A DNA stretch of 64,000 nt, taken from IMG/VR virus record IMGVR_UViG_3300025816_000008, positions 1 through 64,000 of that record; one strand, given 5' to 3'. This DNA comes from a virus. Under the pieces are notes generated by a model. It worked only from the letters and a program-made list of their open reading frames with translations. It was not told the DNA's origin and did no database searches. Below are positions 8,815-16,608 of this stretch, piece by piece (the first letter of the stretch is position 1; each line of letters starts with the position of its first letter). A program made the translations under genes and the position numbers.

Positions 8815-9203
8815 CTTTCGACAGTACAATGCTTTTTGCAAACATGTGGAGCGGTGTTCCAATCTTCTCTTAATTCTTCTAATTCATTATACCAATCAGA
8901 ATTTAAAATTTGTAAAATACTTTTATTATCTAGATTATATTCATCTTCATTTTCTATATATGTTTTATACATTGGATTACGATCTTCAACTCCAGTAGCA
9001 ATAGCTTCAGAATTTTGTAAACCGTTTTGTATAGATTCTTGATCGGTATTTCTAGGATCAATAGTTCCTTTCTTAGGATAACCAAATTGTTTTGCAACAT
9101 ATATTGTATTTGCAAAAAAACAACAAGGATAGACTTGACCATCTGGGTTTACGTTATATTCATTATTATTAAAGAAAGAACATCTTATTTCTTTAGTTTT
9201 CAT
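8811..9203 (-). CDS. free-standing SPASM-like iron-sulfur domain protein
   Basis: A 130-residue protein with no radical SAM motif. It contains C8, then PDGQVYPCCFF with C27-C28, and ends in C122-x3-C126 (HVCKKHC). The pattern C-x(n)-G-x-(V/I)-x-P-C-C-x(n)-C-x3-C is the signature of SPASM/twitch auxiliary cluster domains, which are normally fused to a radical SAM core. Here it is a separate gene, coupled by ATGA overlaps on both sides to radical-SAM genes. I infer that it works in trans with the core encoded immediately upstream (9200-9946). Confidence 0.65.
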   Translation of the reverse strand: MKTKEIRCSFFNNNEYNVNPDGQVYPCCFFANTIYVAKQFGYPKKGTIDPRNTDQESIQNGLQNSEAIATGVEDRNPMYKTYIENEDEYNLDNKSILQILNSDWYNELEELREDWNTAPHVCKKHCTVER

Positions 9204-9946
9204 ACTAGTATCCTTTTTGCTTCAAGCAAATTGTCTGTTTCTTTTGTTAGAAGCAATTCAGTAAATTTTGTAATTTTTTCTGGAGCGTATAAAGTTTCTA
9301 CTTTATCTTCGTACACGAATTTAAATGGGTCTAAGTTTCTATTGAATCTATTTGACGGACAAATATACATGTAGCAAGCACCATTGTCGTATGCTAATTT
9401 TGCTATTTTTTTAATATCATTTTCATTATGTTTAAATACCACAGTATATACTTTTGCCTCTGAGCCTGATTCAGTAAAAGCTTTCATATGAAGTAGAACT
9501 TTATCGAGTTCAGTTTTTCTTCTATAAGTGGCATGCTGTTCTTGAGTAGCTCCATCTATAGCAAAGACTACAGTTAGTCTGAGATTATATTTATAATTTA
9601 AGGTTCCTAAATTCCACCAAAATTCTTCATTTCTCATACTGCCATTTGTATTAATTAAAATTTTAACTCGTCTTGAACTTTCTAAAATATATGTAATTAT
9701 TTCTAAAATATCTTTATTCATCATTGGATCACCCCATGTACCACATAGGATAATTTGTTTGTACAAATAAAAATCTCGTGTAGGGAATCTTTTTTGAAAG
9801 GTTTCCAATGACCATTGTACAAGAGGAAGCCAATAGTTTTTCTTAGAAATATCTTCTTGATCTGTTCTATGGCATTGTGGACATGCAGCATTACAATAAG
9901 TAGATAAATCGACCATTGGTTTTAGTCTCTTTATTTTATAAGGCAT
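9200..9946 (-). CDS. radical SAM core protein (lacks fused SPASM domain)
   Basis: A 248-residue protein. The radical SAM motif CNAACPQC is at C18-C22-C25, unusually close to the N-terminus. The expected GGEP position reads IILCGTWGDPMMN, the C-G-x-x-x-D-P-x-M-N variant shared with the paralogue at 10213-10827. Further shared segments are VVFKHNENDI and PSNRF. There is no C-terminal Cys-rich region; the SPASM-like domain is supplied by the next gene, with a 4-nt ATGA overlap. Likely an adenosyl-radical enzyme of unknown substrate. Confidence 0.8.
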   Translation of the reverse strand: MPYKIKRLKPMVDLSTYCNAACPQCHRTDQEDISKKNYWLPLVQWSLETFQKRFPTRDFYLYKQIILCGTWGDPMMNKDILEIITYILESSRRVKILINTNGSMRNEEFWWNLGTLNYKYNLRLTVVFAIDGATQEQHATYRRKTELDKVLLHMKAFTESGSEAKVYTVVFKHNENDIKKIAKLAYDNGACYMYICPSNRFNRNLDPFKFVYEDKVETLYAPEKITKFTELLLTKETDNLLEAKRILV

Positions 9947-9947
9947 A

Positions 9948-10241
9948 TCATTTCTTTCTTTTAAGTCTGGTGATTTCTTTTATTTTATCACCATTACAAT
10001 AAATATAACAAATCTTTGCACCATTGCCATGTTTTAATTTATTATAAAAATTAATCCATTCTTTTGATTCTATTACATCTTCAATCTTTTCAATGTTAGT
10101 TAACTTAAACTTTTCTTTGACAAGATCTTTCATATCACCTTCAAAAAGTTCAGGACGGTCGGCCCAACAACACGGTAATATATATCCACGAGCAGTGTGA
10201 CCTAATTGATGATCAGCATTTAGACATTTTGGAACTACCAT
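9948..10241 (-). CDS. free-standing SPASM-like iron-sulfur domain protein
   Basis: A 97-residue protein with C6, a Gly-Tyr-Ile-Leu-Pro-Cys-Cys segment (C24-C25) and a C78-x3-C82 pair near the C-terminus, before a basic tail. This is the same C ... PCC ... C-x3-C pattern as the 130-residue protein at 8811-9203, and no radical SAM motif is present. It begins 29 nt inside the upstream radical-SAM core gene and ends 1 nt before the next core gene. The order core-SPASM-core-SPASM implies one pair for each core. Partnership is inferred from order and coupling. Confidence 0.6.
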   Translation of the reverse strand: MVVPKCLNADHQLGHTARGYILPCCWADRPELFEGDMKDLVKEKFKLTNIEKIEDVIESKEWINFYNKLKHGNGAKICYIYCNGDKIKEITRLKRKK

Positions 10242-10827
10242 AATTTCTTTCTATATAATACTTAGTTGGTTTATAAGAATCATTTTTAACAAACCGACTA
10301 GATTTTACTAATTCAAATTTAATATTATAATGTTTAGCTATATTTTCGCAATTTTCTATATCATTTTCATTGTACTTAAATACTATATATCTCCATGTAG
10401 AGTTGAGTCCCATCGATGCACATAACTTCATTGCTTCGAATAATGCTTCTCCGTCTTGGTTAATACGATATTTGTGACTATCTTCGGGGTATCCATCTAA
10501 ACCAAATATCCATGTTGCATTTTTATTTGCGTTAAATGCCTTTTCATACCATGATATTTTTTTACCTGTTGCTGCATTATGCACTTCACAGAAAATATTT
10601 TTTTCATAATTTAATTTTAGAAAATTAATAAGGTTTGGATTCATTACAGGATCAGAAGCATTGCCACAAAAAATTATAGAATCAAAGTAATTAATGATTT
10701 TTTTATATTCGTGTAAAGATAAATCACAACCTGGAACTTTTAAATTATTAGTTCTATAAGTTTTTCTTAAACACTTAGAGCATTCTAAAGTACACTTATG
10801 ACTTATACACAAATTAATTGATTTCAT
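10213..10827 (-). CDS. radical SAM core protein (lacks fused SPASM domain)
   Basis: A 204-residue protein when started at the ATG at 10827, which begins MKSINLCISHKCTLECSKC and lies 4 nt after the nitroreductase stop; a start 20 codons earlier would overlap that gene. The cluster motif is C12-x3-C16-x2-C19. The GGEP position is IIFCGNASDPVMN, and IVFKYNENDI and KSSRF match the paralogue at 9200-9946. It is small for a radical SAM enzyme and has no auxiliary-cluster Cys of its own. It pairs with the SPASM-like gene overlapping its 3' end. Confidence 0.8.
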   Translation of the reverse strand: MKSINLCISHKCTLECSKCLRKTYRTNNLKVPGCDLSLHEYKKIINYFDSIIFCGNASDPVMNPNLINFLKLNYEKNIFCEVHNAATGKKISWYEKAFNANKNATWIFGLDGYPEDSHKYRINQDGEALFEAMKLCASMGLNSTWRYIVFKYNENDIENCENIAKHYNIKFELVKSSRFVKNDSYKPTKYYIERNYGSSKMSKC

Positions 10828-10831
10828 AAGA

Positions 10832-11512
10832 TTAAATAACTTTTGAAATATCAACGGACAAGATATGTTTTCGCATACTATTTCCATCTTTAACTATTAT
10901 TTTTTTAGACATTTTTGGAAATATAAAACTTGAATCAAAATGATGTTCACGACTATTTCTTGCATGATCTTCGAATCCTACTCCTACCATAAGTAATACT
11001 TCTTCTCCAAACATTTCTTTTATTTCTGGCATACTATGTTGTGCGTTATAAAAACCTGTTTTATAACCAAGAAGATGTGCAGTAAGTGTAAGGTATGCAG
11101 AAGCTATCCCCACTGCTCTACCTTCATCAAGTAAAGCTCCAGGATTTAATTTAATATTTTTACCATCAGTAATCCCCATAGCGTATTCAACTTCTGTTCT
11201 AGGTTTTTCTGAATAATCTCTATCGCGAATAAACACTACAAGCAAATTAGCCATGATTTGAGAATTAGTAACAGCTAAGCGAGGGTCGAATTGATAAACA
11301 AAAGACTTAGTAGTTTCTAATATATATTCTATAACATCGCTGTCTGTAATAAACACAGGACTATAGAACACTCTGTTTTGTTTAGAAGGACATTCTTTAA
11401 CAGCGGTTTTTAATATATCAATATGTTCTGCTGGAATTTTTTTTGTTAAATCCCAATTTCTTTGACAGTGTTGAGATTCTTTAATTATCCTCTTTAAATC
11501 TAGATTGTTCAT
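10832..11512 (-). CDS. nitroreductase-family flavoprotein
   Basis: A 226-residue protein. The N-terminus (ESQHCQRNWDLTKKIPAEHI ... AVKECPSKQN) has the R-N/S-x-R-x-F-like and P-S-x-x-N pattern of FMN-binding nitroreductases, and AVGIASAYLTLTAHLLGYKT is the conserved helix of the family, followed by G-F-Y. Members are FMN enzymes using NAD(P)H to reduce nitro groups, quinones, enones or flavins. The ATG at 11512 is preferred over the upstream TTG because it overlaps the desaturase stop as ATGA and has GGAT upstream. It may supply reduced flavin or act on an intermediate in the operon pathway (inference). Confidence 0.75.
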   Translation of the reverse strand: MNNLDLKRIIKESQHCQRNWDLTKKIPAEHIDILKTAVKECPSKQNRVFYSPVFITDSDVIEYILETTKSFVYQFDPRLAVTNSQIMANLLVVFIRDRDYSEKPRTEVEYAMGITDGKNIKLNPGALLDEGRAVGIASAYLTLTAHLLGYKTGFYNAQHSMPEIKEMFGEEVLLMVGVGFEDHARNSREHHFDSSFIFPKMSKKIIVKDGNSMRKHILSVDISKVI

Positions 11513-12249
11513 ATTTTTATCCAATTTATGATTTTAGCTTGCAAGTCGAATTCCCACCATTGTTCACCATGAGTATATTTTTTTTGATTTGCGTGATGGT
11601 TATTATGCCAACCATCGCCTAATGTTAAAATGCTAACTAAAAAAGAATTATATGAATGATCTAACGTATCGTGATTTCTATATCCCCATTTATGAACAAT
11701 TATGCTACCTAACATTGTATTAGTAAAAACAACTGTTATTGGTATACAGAAGAATATTATTAATCCAATTAAACCACTGATGCTGGTAATAATAAAGCCC
11801 CATAGTAATAATAAATATATGTAGTTGTTATGAACAAATATTTGAATTTTATCGTGTATTAAATCTCTTAATGTTTTAAATCCTACTGGTTTTTTCCCTA
11901 AATATGTACAAAGCCATATGCTCAATATAGAATGATGATGTGGACTTTGTGAATCTTCTAAAGTGTCTGAAGTTTTATGATGGTGTCTATGTAATGCAAC
12001 CCATGATAGTGGAGAACCTAAAGCACACGGAATACTTATAAAAATTAACACGATTTCAGTAATTCTGGACACAGTAAAGCCTCGATGAGCAAAATATCTA
12101 TGTAAAGAAACACCTTGTCCAATAACATGAAAAAATAATCCGACGATTAATCCATATATTAAATATTTAAAATCAAATGTAAATAATGCAAATGCAGTAG
12201 CGACATGGGATACTAACCATATTAGTCTTAAAACATATAAAGAAATCAT
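11509..12249 (-). CDS. membrane fatty-acid desaturase (delta-9/acyl-lipid type)
   Basis: A 246-residue protein with all three His boxes of membrane diiron desaturases: HRYFAH at 50-55, HRHHH at 87-91 and HNNHH at 215-219 (LGDGWHNNHH). Hydrophobic segments at about 8-45, 65-85 and 142-185 give four membrane spans. Known enzymes of this class insert a cis double bond into acyl chains using O2 and electrons from ferredoxin or cytochrome b5; no b5 domain is fused, so a separate carrier is needed. It is paralogous to the protein at 13821-14600 (shared HRY-x-x-HR, LGSP, CTYLGK/STYLGK). ATGA overlaps couple it to the peroxiredoxin upstream and the nitroreductase downstream. Confidence 0.9.
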   Translation of the reverse strand: MISLYVLRLIWLVSHVATAFALFTFDFKYLIYGLIVGLFFHVIGQGVSLHRYFAHRGFTVSRITEIVLIFISIPCALGSPLSWVALHRHHHKTSDTLEDSQSPHHHSILSIWLCTYLGKKPVGFKTLRDLIHDKIQIFVHNNYIYLLLLWGFIITSISGLIGLIIFFCIPITVVFTNTMLGSIIVHKWGYRNHDTLDHSYNSFLVSILTLGDGWHNNHHANQKKYTHGEQWWEFDLQAKIINWIKI

Positions 12250-12656
12250 AATTTTAATTTTTTTAATGTTAAAAGAACATCATTGACATGGCCATCAACA
12301 TTTACGTTTCTCCATTCGTATGCTATTTCTGATTTTTCATTTATTAAAAATGTAGATCGGTTTTCTACTTTAAATGCCTCTTTAGCAATTTTATTACTAT
12401 CGCATAAAAGTGGTATAGTTAATGAATATTTTTTTGCAAAATCATTATGACTTTCAATACTATCTTTAGATACACCAACAACTATAGTGTCGAGTTTTTT
12501 AAAATCATCTAAAGAATTTTCAAATTCTATGCTTTCACGTGTGCAGTGCGGCGTATCATCTTTAGGATAGAAAAATAAAACTAACCATGAAGGCCTTATA
12601 TCTTTAAGATATAAGTACTGGCCATGATTACTTAATAGCTTAATATCAGATATCAT
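12246..12656 (-). CDS. peroxiredoxin (Bcp/PrxQ-like)
   Basis: A 136-residue thioredoxin-fold protein. The active site FFYPKDDTPHCTRES has the peroxidatic Cys in the Bcp/PrxQ context (PxxxTxxCT, with His in place of the usual Gly before Cys). The resolving Cys often found five residues later is absent, so it may be a 1-Cys type or use the Cys in LLCDSN. VVGVSKDSIESHNDFAKKY and RSTFLINEKSEI are the usual family segments. It probably removes H2O2 or lipid peroxides made during O2-dependent desaturation and hydroxylation, as suggested by its place among desaturase and oxygenase genes. Confidence 0.85.
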   Translation of the reverse strand: MISDIKLLSNHGQYLYLKDIRPSWLVLFFYPKDDTPHCTRESIEFENSLDDFKKLDTIVVGVSKDSIESHNDFAKKYSLTIPLLCDSNKIAKEAFKVENRSTFLINEKSEIAYEWRNVNVDGHVNDVLLTLKKLKL

Positions 12657-12664
12657 AATTAATC

Positions 12665-13126
12665 CTATTCAGTTTCTGCAGATTCAAATATTGTGATTGC
12701 AATTCTAGTTTCTGTTATATCGTATATATTATGAAACTTGCTTAGGTCTAAAAAATACCATTGTTTTTCAGGTAATACAACTCTTTCAATTTCGTTTTTA
12801 TCATCGTCAAACCAAACTGTACTAACATTTTCTCCGCCGCTTTTAATAATATAATTAAAAGCTGCAGCTCTACCCTTATCTTTATGTATTAATAATTCTC
12901 TAGTAATAAGTTGTATTTTTATTTTCATATTATTTGCAAAATGTGGAGACAAATAATCTATAATTGCAGAGCTAGGTTGATGTAAAGAATACCATGGAAT
13001 TTCGTAATTTTCTCCATCTCTAGCTTCAAAAGTATTAATAGTCGTTCTAACATTTTCTTCGGTTATTTGATTTACAAGATTTTGTGGAAGATCCGGTAAG
13101 TCTGGATAATGTGTGTATAATCCCAT
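12665..13126 (-). CDS. putative 2OG/Fe(II) oxygenase-like cupin protein (short)
   Basis: A 153-residue protein. The C-terminal half has a double-stranded beta-helix pattern: H81-K-D83 (ELLIHKDKGR), a proximal NYII strand, then LDLSKFHNIY with H132 and R141 (TETRIAITIF). H-x-D ... H ... R is the metal and 2-oxoglutarate ligand set of Fe(II)/2OG dioxygenases. It is shorter than most, as seen for phage versions. It starts on the last base of the sulfotransferase stop (TAATG) with AAAGGA upstream. Substrate unknown. Confidence 0.55.
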   Translation of the reverse strand: MGLYTHYPDLPDLPQNLVNQITEENVRTTINTFEARDGENYEIPWYSLHQPSSAIIDYLSPHFANNMKIKIQLITRELLIHKDKGRAAAFNYIIKSGGENVSTVWFDDDKNEIERVVLPEKQWYFLDLSKFHNIYDITETRIAITIFESAETE

Positions 13127-13821
13127 TATAATATCCTTTTTTTAAAAATTTCTTTGATTTCATTTATATTTTTTATATAGTATTCTTTAGAAAATTCTAA
13201 ATTTAATTTATGAATATGTTCGTAATAGATACTAAACTTTCTAGTATTTATTCCATTTATTTCTAAATACTGTATTGGATCAATAGATAATTTTTCATAA
13301 TTAAGTATTATTGGATTTGATATGCTCAATATATAATTTTTATCTTTTTGCCATTGCTCTTCTATTTGAAAAAAGTTTAATGCATATTCAATTGGACATA
13401 CAAACGGTGGTATAATGTGTTTTTCATTATTTTTTTTATTCCATACATCACTGTGAAATGCTAAAATATAAGAGAGATATTGATCGTATTTGTTTTCTCT
13501 ATCAAGAAGAATTATATCATAATTCTTGACTATAAATTTTATTATTCTAAGATTTAAATGAGTAGAAATAATTTTAATAGTATTTTTACAATTATATTTT
13601 TTTAATAAATTTATTCTATATTCAATTTCTTCATTTAATGGAAAATATTCTCTATTACTTTTTAATAATCTTTCGCCGTTATCAATAGAACTCCAACCTG
13701 GATATACAGTATTAAAAAATTCATCATTTAATTTAATATTATAATCAGACGAAAAATCACGTAGCATCCTGAAAAGAAAAGTACTACCTGATCTCATTGG
13801 TGAAATTATAGCATAAGTCAT
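13126..13821 (-). CDS. putative sulfotransferase
   Basis: A 231-residue protein. The N-terminal IISPMRSGSTFLFRML (residues 5-20) is the PAPS 5'-phosphosulfate loop of Stf0/LPS-type sulfotransferases, and IILLDRENKYDQYLSYILAF is the 3'-phosphate-binding strand and helix. The rest is Lys-, Ile- and Asn-rich helices. It overlaps both neighbours by 1 nt (TAATG). Sulfation of a lipid, glycan or protein is possible; lying between a desaturase and an oxygenase, it may act on the same product (inference). Confidence 0.7.
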   Translation of the reverse strand: MTYAIISPMRSGSTFLFRMLRDFSSDYNIKLNDEFFNTVYPGWSSIDNGERLLKSNREYFPLNEEIEYRINLLKKYNCKNTIKIISTHLNLRIIKFIVKNYDIILLDRENKYDQYLSYILAFHSDVWNKKNNEKHIIPPFVCPIEYALNFFQIEEQWQKDKNYILSISNPIILNYEKLSIDPIQYLEINGINTRKFSIYYEHIHKLNLEFSKEYYIKNINEIKEIFKKRIL

Positions 13822-14600
13822 TAATCTGATTTTATTAATTTAACAAAATATTTTCCTAAATCGAATTCTCCAGGTTTATGATCCATATGCCATGAATTAG
13901 GATAGTGATGATGGTTGTTATGCAAAAACCCTCCCCAACTATACCAGCATAGTAGATAAGACATTAATCGTCTATTAGTAGAATTATCTTTTCTTTCAAA
14001 ATTCTTATACCCTTTGTCATGTTTGTCTGTGTGGTGTACTAATACTACGTTTAGCAAACTAAAACTATGAATAGTTATTACAGTTCCATAAATCATTCCA
14101 AACACAGCAATAGGCCACCAGATAATTAGTAATGTAATAAATGTTGTCCAATAGATTTTATAGAAGTTTCTATCTAGCCACATAACATACGAATCACGCA
14201 TCACATCTCTTGCTTGAAAAACGTTTATTTGTTCAAGCTTTCCCAAATATGTGCTATATAAACTAGATTTTATCAATCCGCTATTAGGGCTATGTGGGTC
14301 ATCATCAGTATCAGCGTGTGCGTGATGTTTTCGGTGCATGCATACAAAAAATATAGGAGATCCCAAGCCAGAAATAGAACCAAGGTATAATACAATCCTC
14401 TTTGTCCATTCTTTCATTTTAAATGATCGATGTGTTAAATACCTATGAAATCCAAGTTCAAAACCAAACTGGGAAGTTAATAAGTAGAAAAAAATTCCAA
14501 AACTTATGTAATGCCAATTATCGAATAATACTGGTAATGTGGAAAGCATTATAAGATGAACTGGAAAAAATATCTTTTTAGCATATTGCGTAAATTTCAT
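13821..14600 (-). CDS. membrane fatty-acid desaturase (delta-9/acyl-lipid type)
   Basis: A 259-residue protein when started at the ATG at 14600, which has GAGG 9 nt upstream; a second in-frame ATG at 14606 is only 3 nt from that site. His boxes HRYLTH, HRKHH and HNNHH are at 54-59, 91-95 and 229-233 (numbered from 14606). Hydrophobic spans at about 15-48, 72-90 and 152-188 fit a four-helix desaturase. FKMKEWTKRI, LGSP and STYLGK align with the paralogue at 11509-12249. It uses O2 and an external electron donor. The start lies inside the preceding oxygenase gene. Confidence 0.9.
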   Translation of the reverse strand: MKFTQYAKKIFFPVHLIMLSTLPVLFDNWHYISFGIFFYLLTSQFGFELGFHRYLTHRSFKMKEWTKRIVLYLGSISGLGSPIFFVCMHRKHHAHADTDDDPHSPNSGLIKSSLYSTYLGKLEQINVFQARDVMRDSYVMWLDRNFYKIYWTTFITLLIIWWPIAVFGMIYGTVITIHSFSLLNVVLVHHTDKHDKGYKNFERKDNSTNRRLMSYLLCWYSWGGFLHNNHHHYPNSWHMDHKPGEFDLGKYFVKLIKSD

Positions 14601-15288
14601 TTTCATTTTCCTCGTCTTCTAGTTGTCTTATATTAAACATCTTATCGCCATTTTGGATGAGTTTATCTGACGCTAATTGAAAAGATAAATTCACACGAGT
14701 TTCGTCATAAGGATTTGCAACAAAATGCGGTAAACAACTATTTAAATAATATGCATATCCTGGTTCTAACACATACACACCAAATTTTTCATTGATACTA
14801 TTTTTAACAAACACGTGATATTTTGTACTAATAGGTATATGGATTTTAAATCCATGAACTTCACAATTTAAATTATCTATATGTGGTTTAAGTCGTTTTT
14901 TCGGAGCAGCGCACATATATTGTTGCCTAAATGTTGGTCCAAAAGATTCAAGCACAGATTTAGTATTTTTCATTACTTCATCTTTTAAAATATTTGTGCC
15001 AAATTTACGTAATGAATACGAAATATAGTCGTTGCCATTCCAGCCTAATTTCACTAGATGTTTTTTTACTTCTTTTGGTGTAGCATCTATTAATATATCT
15101 TCAAGAGAATTTAAGAAATTATTTTCCAAGCTTTTAAAGGTATTGATGTATTCCTCAAAAAGTATGGCGGTGTTAAACGGCCCAGCGATACTAACTACTG
15201 CTGGATACTTTAAGTAATCACCAGTCACATTAACTGGAATTGTCTCGAAATCACCAATCGGCACAATATCATTTTTTAAGGTATCCAT
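14578..15288 (-). CDS. aspartyl/asparaginyl beta-hydroxylase-like 2OG/Fe(II) oxygenase
   Basis: A 236-residue protein. The catalytic fold starts with KKRLKPHIDNLN (H136-x-D138), continues HGFKIHIPI and PGYAYYLNSCLPHFVANP (H188), and closes with DETRVNLSFQL (R198). This H-x-D ... H ... R order, together with the PGxxxxxN-x-x-x-H segment, is typical of the aspartyl/asparaginyl beta-hydroxylase family, which hydroxylates Asp/Asn side chains or free amino acids. The first 120 residues are family-specific. GGAG lies 10 nt before its ATG. Confidence 0.75.
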   Translation of the reverse strand: MDTLKNDIVPIGDFETIPVNVTGDYLKYPAVVSIAGPFNTAILFEEYINTFKSLENNFLNSLEDILIDATPKEVKKHLVKLGWNGNDYISYSLRKFGTNILKDEVMKNTKSVLESFGPTFRQQYMCAAPKKRLKPHIDNLNCEVHGFKIHIPISTKYHVFVKNSINEKFGVYVLEPGYAYYLNSCLPHFVANPYDETRVNLSFQLASDKLIQNGDKMFNIRQLEDEENENEIYAIC

Positions 15289-15884
15289 ATTATGTGATCT
15301 CCGTATTTTTTATAACTTCTTTCTAATAAATCAAAGTGTTGTTTTTTATCTAGCCATATATGTAAAAACATAATGTATCTATTTGGATCATATATACTAT
15401 TCCAATGCCATATGTTTGTGTGCCCCATGACATACCAGTCAGTATCTTCAGGCAGTTCTGGATGAAAAACATTTTCACCTACTTCAATAGCTAAAGGATT
15501 TTTCACTTCTCCTTGTAAAATCATTCTGTATCCACATGGCTCACATTCAAGATTATGTTTATATAGATCAGGATTAACTTCAGGGTAAAAGAAATCTAAA
15601 TGTCTATGTTGTGGTCCTGCAGAATCCATTCTGTGAATTTTTACATTTACTAATTCTTTAATGGGTATATGTTGTTTTAAGTATTCCTTGAGCTTAAGTT
15701 GATTAACAGACATAGAATCTATCCATTTTGATTTACCATAATCTTTGCGTTTTTCAGTAAATCGCTGTAAACCATGAGCAAAAGGAATAGATTGTTCAAC
15801 ATATTCGTCGACAATAAACTTACTAAATTTAAATTTTGGGATGTCTACTGGCATCCATGCTATTTTAGAAAAATCAATATTCAC
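15276..15884 (-). CDS. 2OG/Fe(II) oxygenase-like protein (paralogue of 17198-17830)
   Basis: A 202-residue protein with a GTG start supported by AGGA 7 nt upstream. Metal ligands are H95-L-D97 (PQHRHLDFFYPE) and H160 (GHTNIWHWNS), with R169 (DPNRYIMFLHIW) for 2OG. It is paralogous to the protein at 17198-17830: both begin with an IDFxxIAxxPxDxP segment and end with a KYGD segment (LLERSYKKYGD here, LLTRSLEKYGD there). Substrate unknown. It overlaps the downstream gene start by 13 nt. Confidence 0.65.
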   Translation of the reverse strand: MNIDFSKIAWMPVDIPKFKFSKFIVDEYVEQSIPFAHGLQRFTEKRKDYGKSKWIDSMSVNQLKLKEYLKQHIPIKELVNVKIHRMDSAGPQHRHLDFFYPEVNPDLYKHNLECEPCGYRMILQGEVKNPLAIEVGENVFHPELPEDTDWYVMGHTNIWHWNSIYDPNRYIMFLHIWLDKKQHFDLLERSYKKYGDHIIWIP

Positions 15885-16608
15885 CGGTTAATCCTGTCTC
15901 TGATCTAAATTTGTCACTAAATGTTCCCCAAATTTTCATGCTAACTGCTAGATGGTTTATAGCATCGGCGCCGTGATAATCTCGCTCATTAAAAAAACAT
16001 GATGTGGAGGTAATATTAATTTTTTTATTTGTATCAGTATCGTATATAAAGAATGATTTTTCTGGAGTTATTTTAAACCATAGAAATTCTGACTTATGAA
16101 ACTGATCATCTGGCGTATGTTTATCAGCGTGAATCACTGTAGGATTCATTGATTCCACTATATAAAATACAACTTTTTTAATAGTTTTAAATGGCAAACA
16201 TTTAGACCATTCTACTAATTCAGGAAACAATTTTGCGTTTTCTGTCCAGTCACCCTTTTCCCATAATACTAATGTACTAAACGGCTGGCTTCCGCCCATT
16301 AATTTAAGAAATATTCGTTGTTGTTCTGGCTCTAGTTTGGTGTATATATTTTTACATTCTGATGAATCATCCATACTTATAATTTCGTTATTCTTAGGAA
16401 AAAGAGGAACTAATGGCTTTCCAACATAATTTACTATATTATGCAAGTCATTGGGATCAAGAAACTCAAACTCTGAATTAAAATATTCAGAAACGTACGG
16501 CTTACTTTTTGCAATACCTTCGTATATTTTAAGTCTAAGGGAATCTAATTTTGTTGCGTTAGTATATTCATCAGCGTTAAAGTATGACTTGCCTAAAATA
16601 CCTTTCAT
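15874..16608 (-). CDS. 2OG/Fe(II) oxygenase-like protein, unusual 2OG site
   Basis: A 244-residue protein. NPTVIHADKHTP gives H160-A-D162, a middle strand KSEFLWFKIT follows, and FFNERDYHGAD gives H212. The strand where an Arg normally binds 2-oxoglutarate reads NHLAVSMKIWG, with no Arg; Lys225 or another residue may substitute, or activity may differ. The AAGGAG site is well placed. Coupled overlaps join it to the GNAT-like gene upstream and the oxygenase downstream. Call rests on fold-like pattern and neighbours. Confidence 0.55.
   Translation of the reverse strand: MKGILGKSYFNADEYTNATKLDSLRLKIYEGIAKSKPYVSEYFNSEFEFLDPNDLHNIVNYVGKPLVPLFPKNNEIISMDDSSECKNIYTKLEPEQQRIFLKLMGGSQPFSTLVLWEKGDWTENAKLFPELVEWSKCLPFKTIKKVVFYIVESMNPTVIHADKHTPDDQFHKSEFLWFKITPEKSFFIYDTDTNKKINITSTSCFFNERDYHGADAINHLAVSMKIWGTFSDKFRSETGLTGEY

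Noticed and set aside
9588-9595. TATTTATA (minus-strand TATAAATA) inside a radical-SAM gene
   Set aside because: Lies within coding sequence far from any start in very AT-rich DNA; likely chance.
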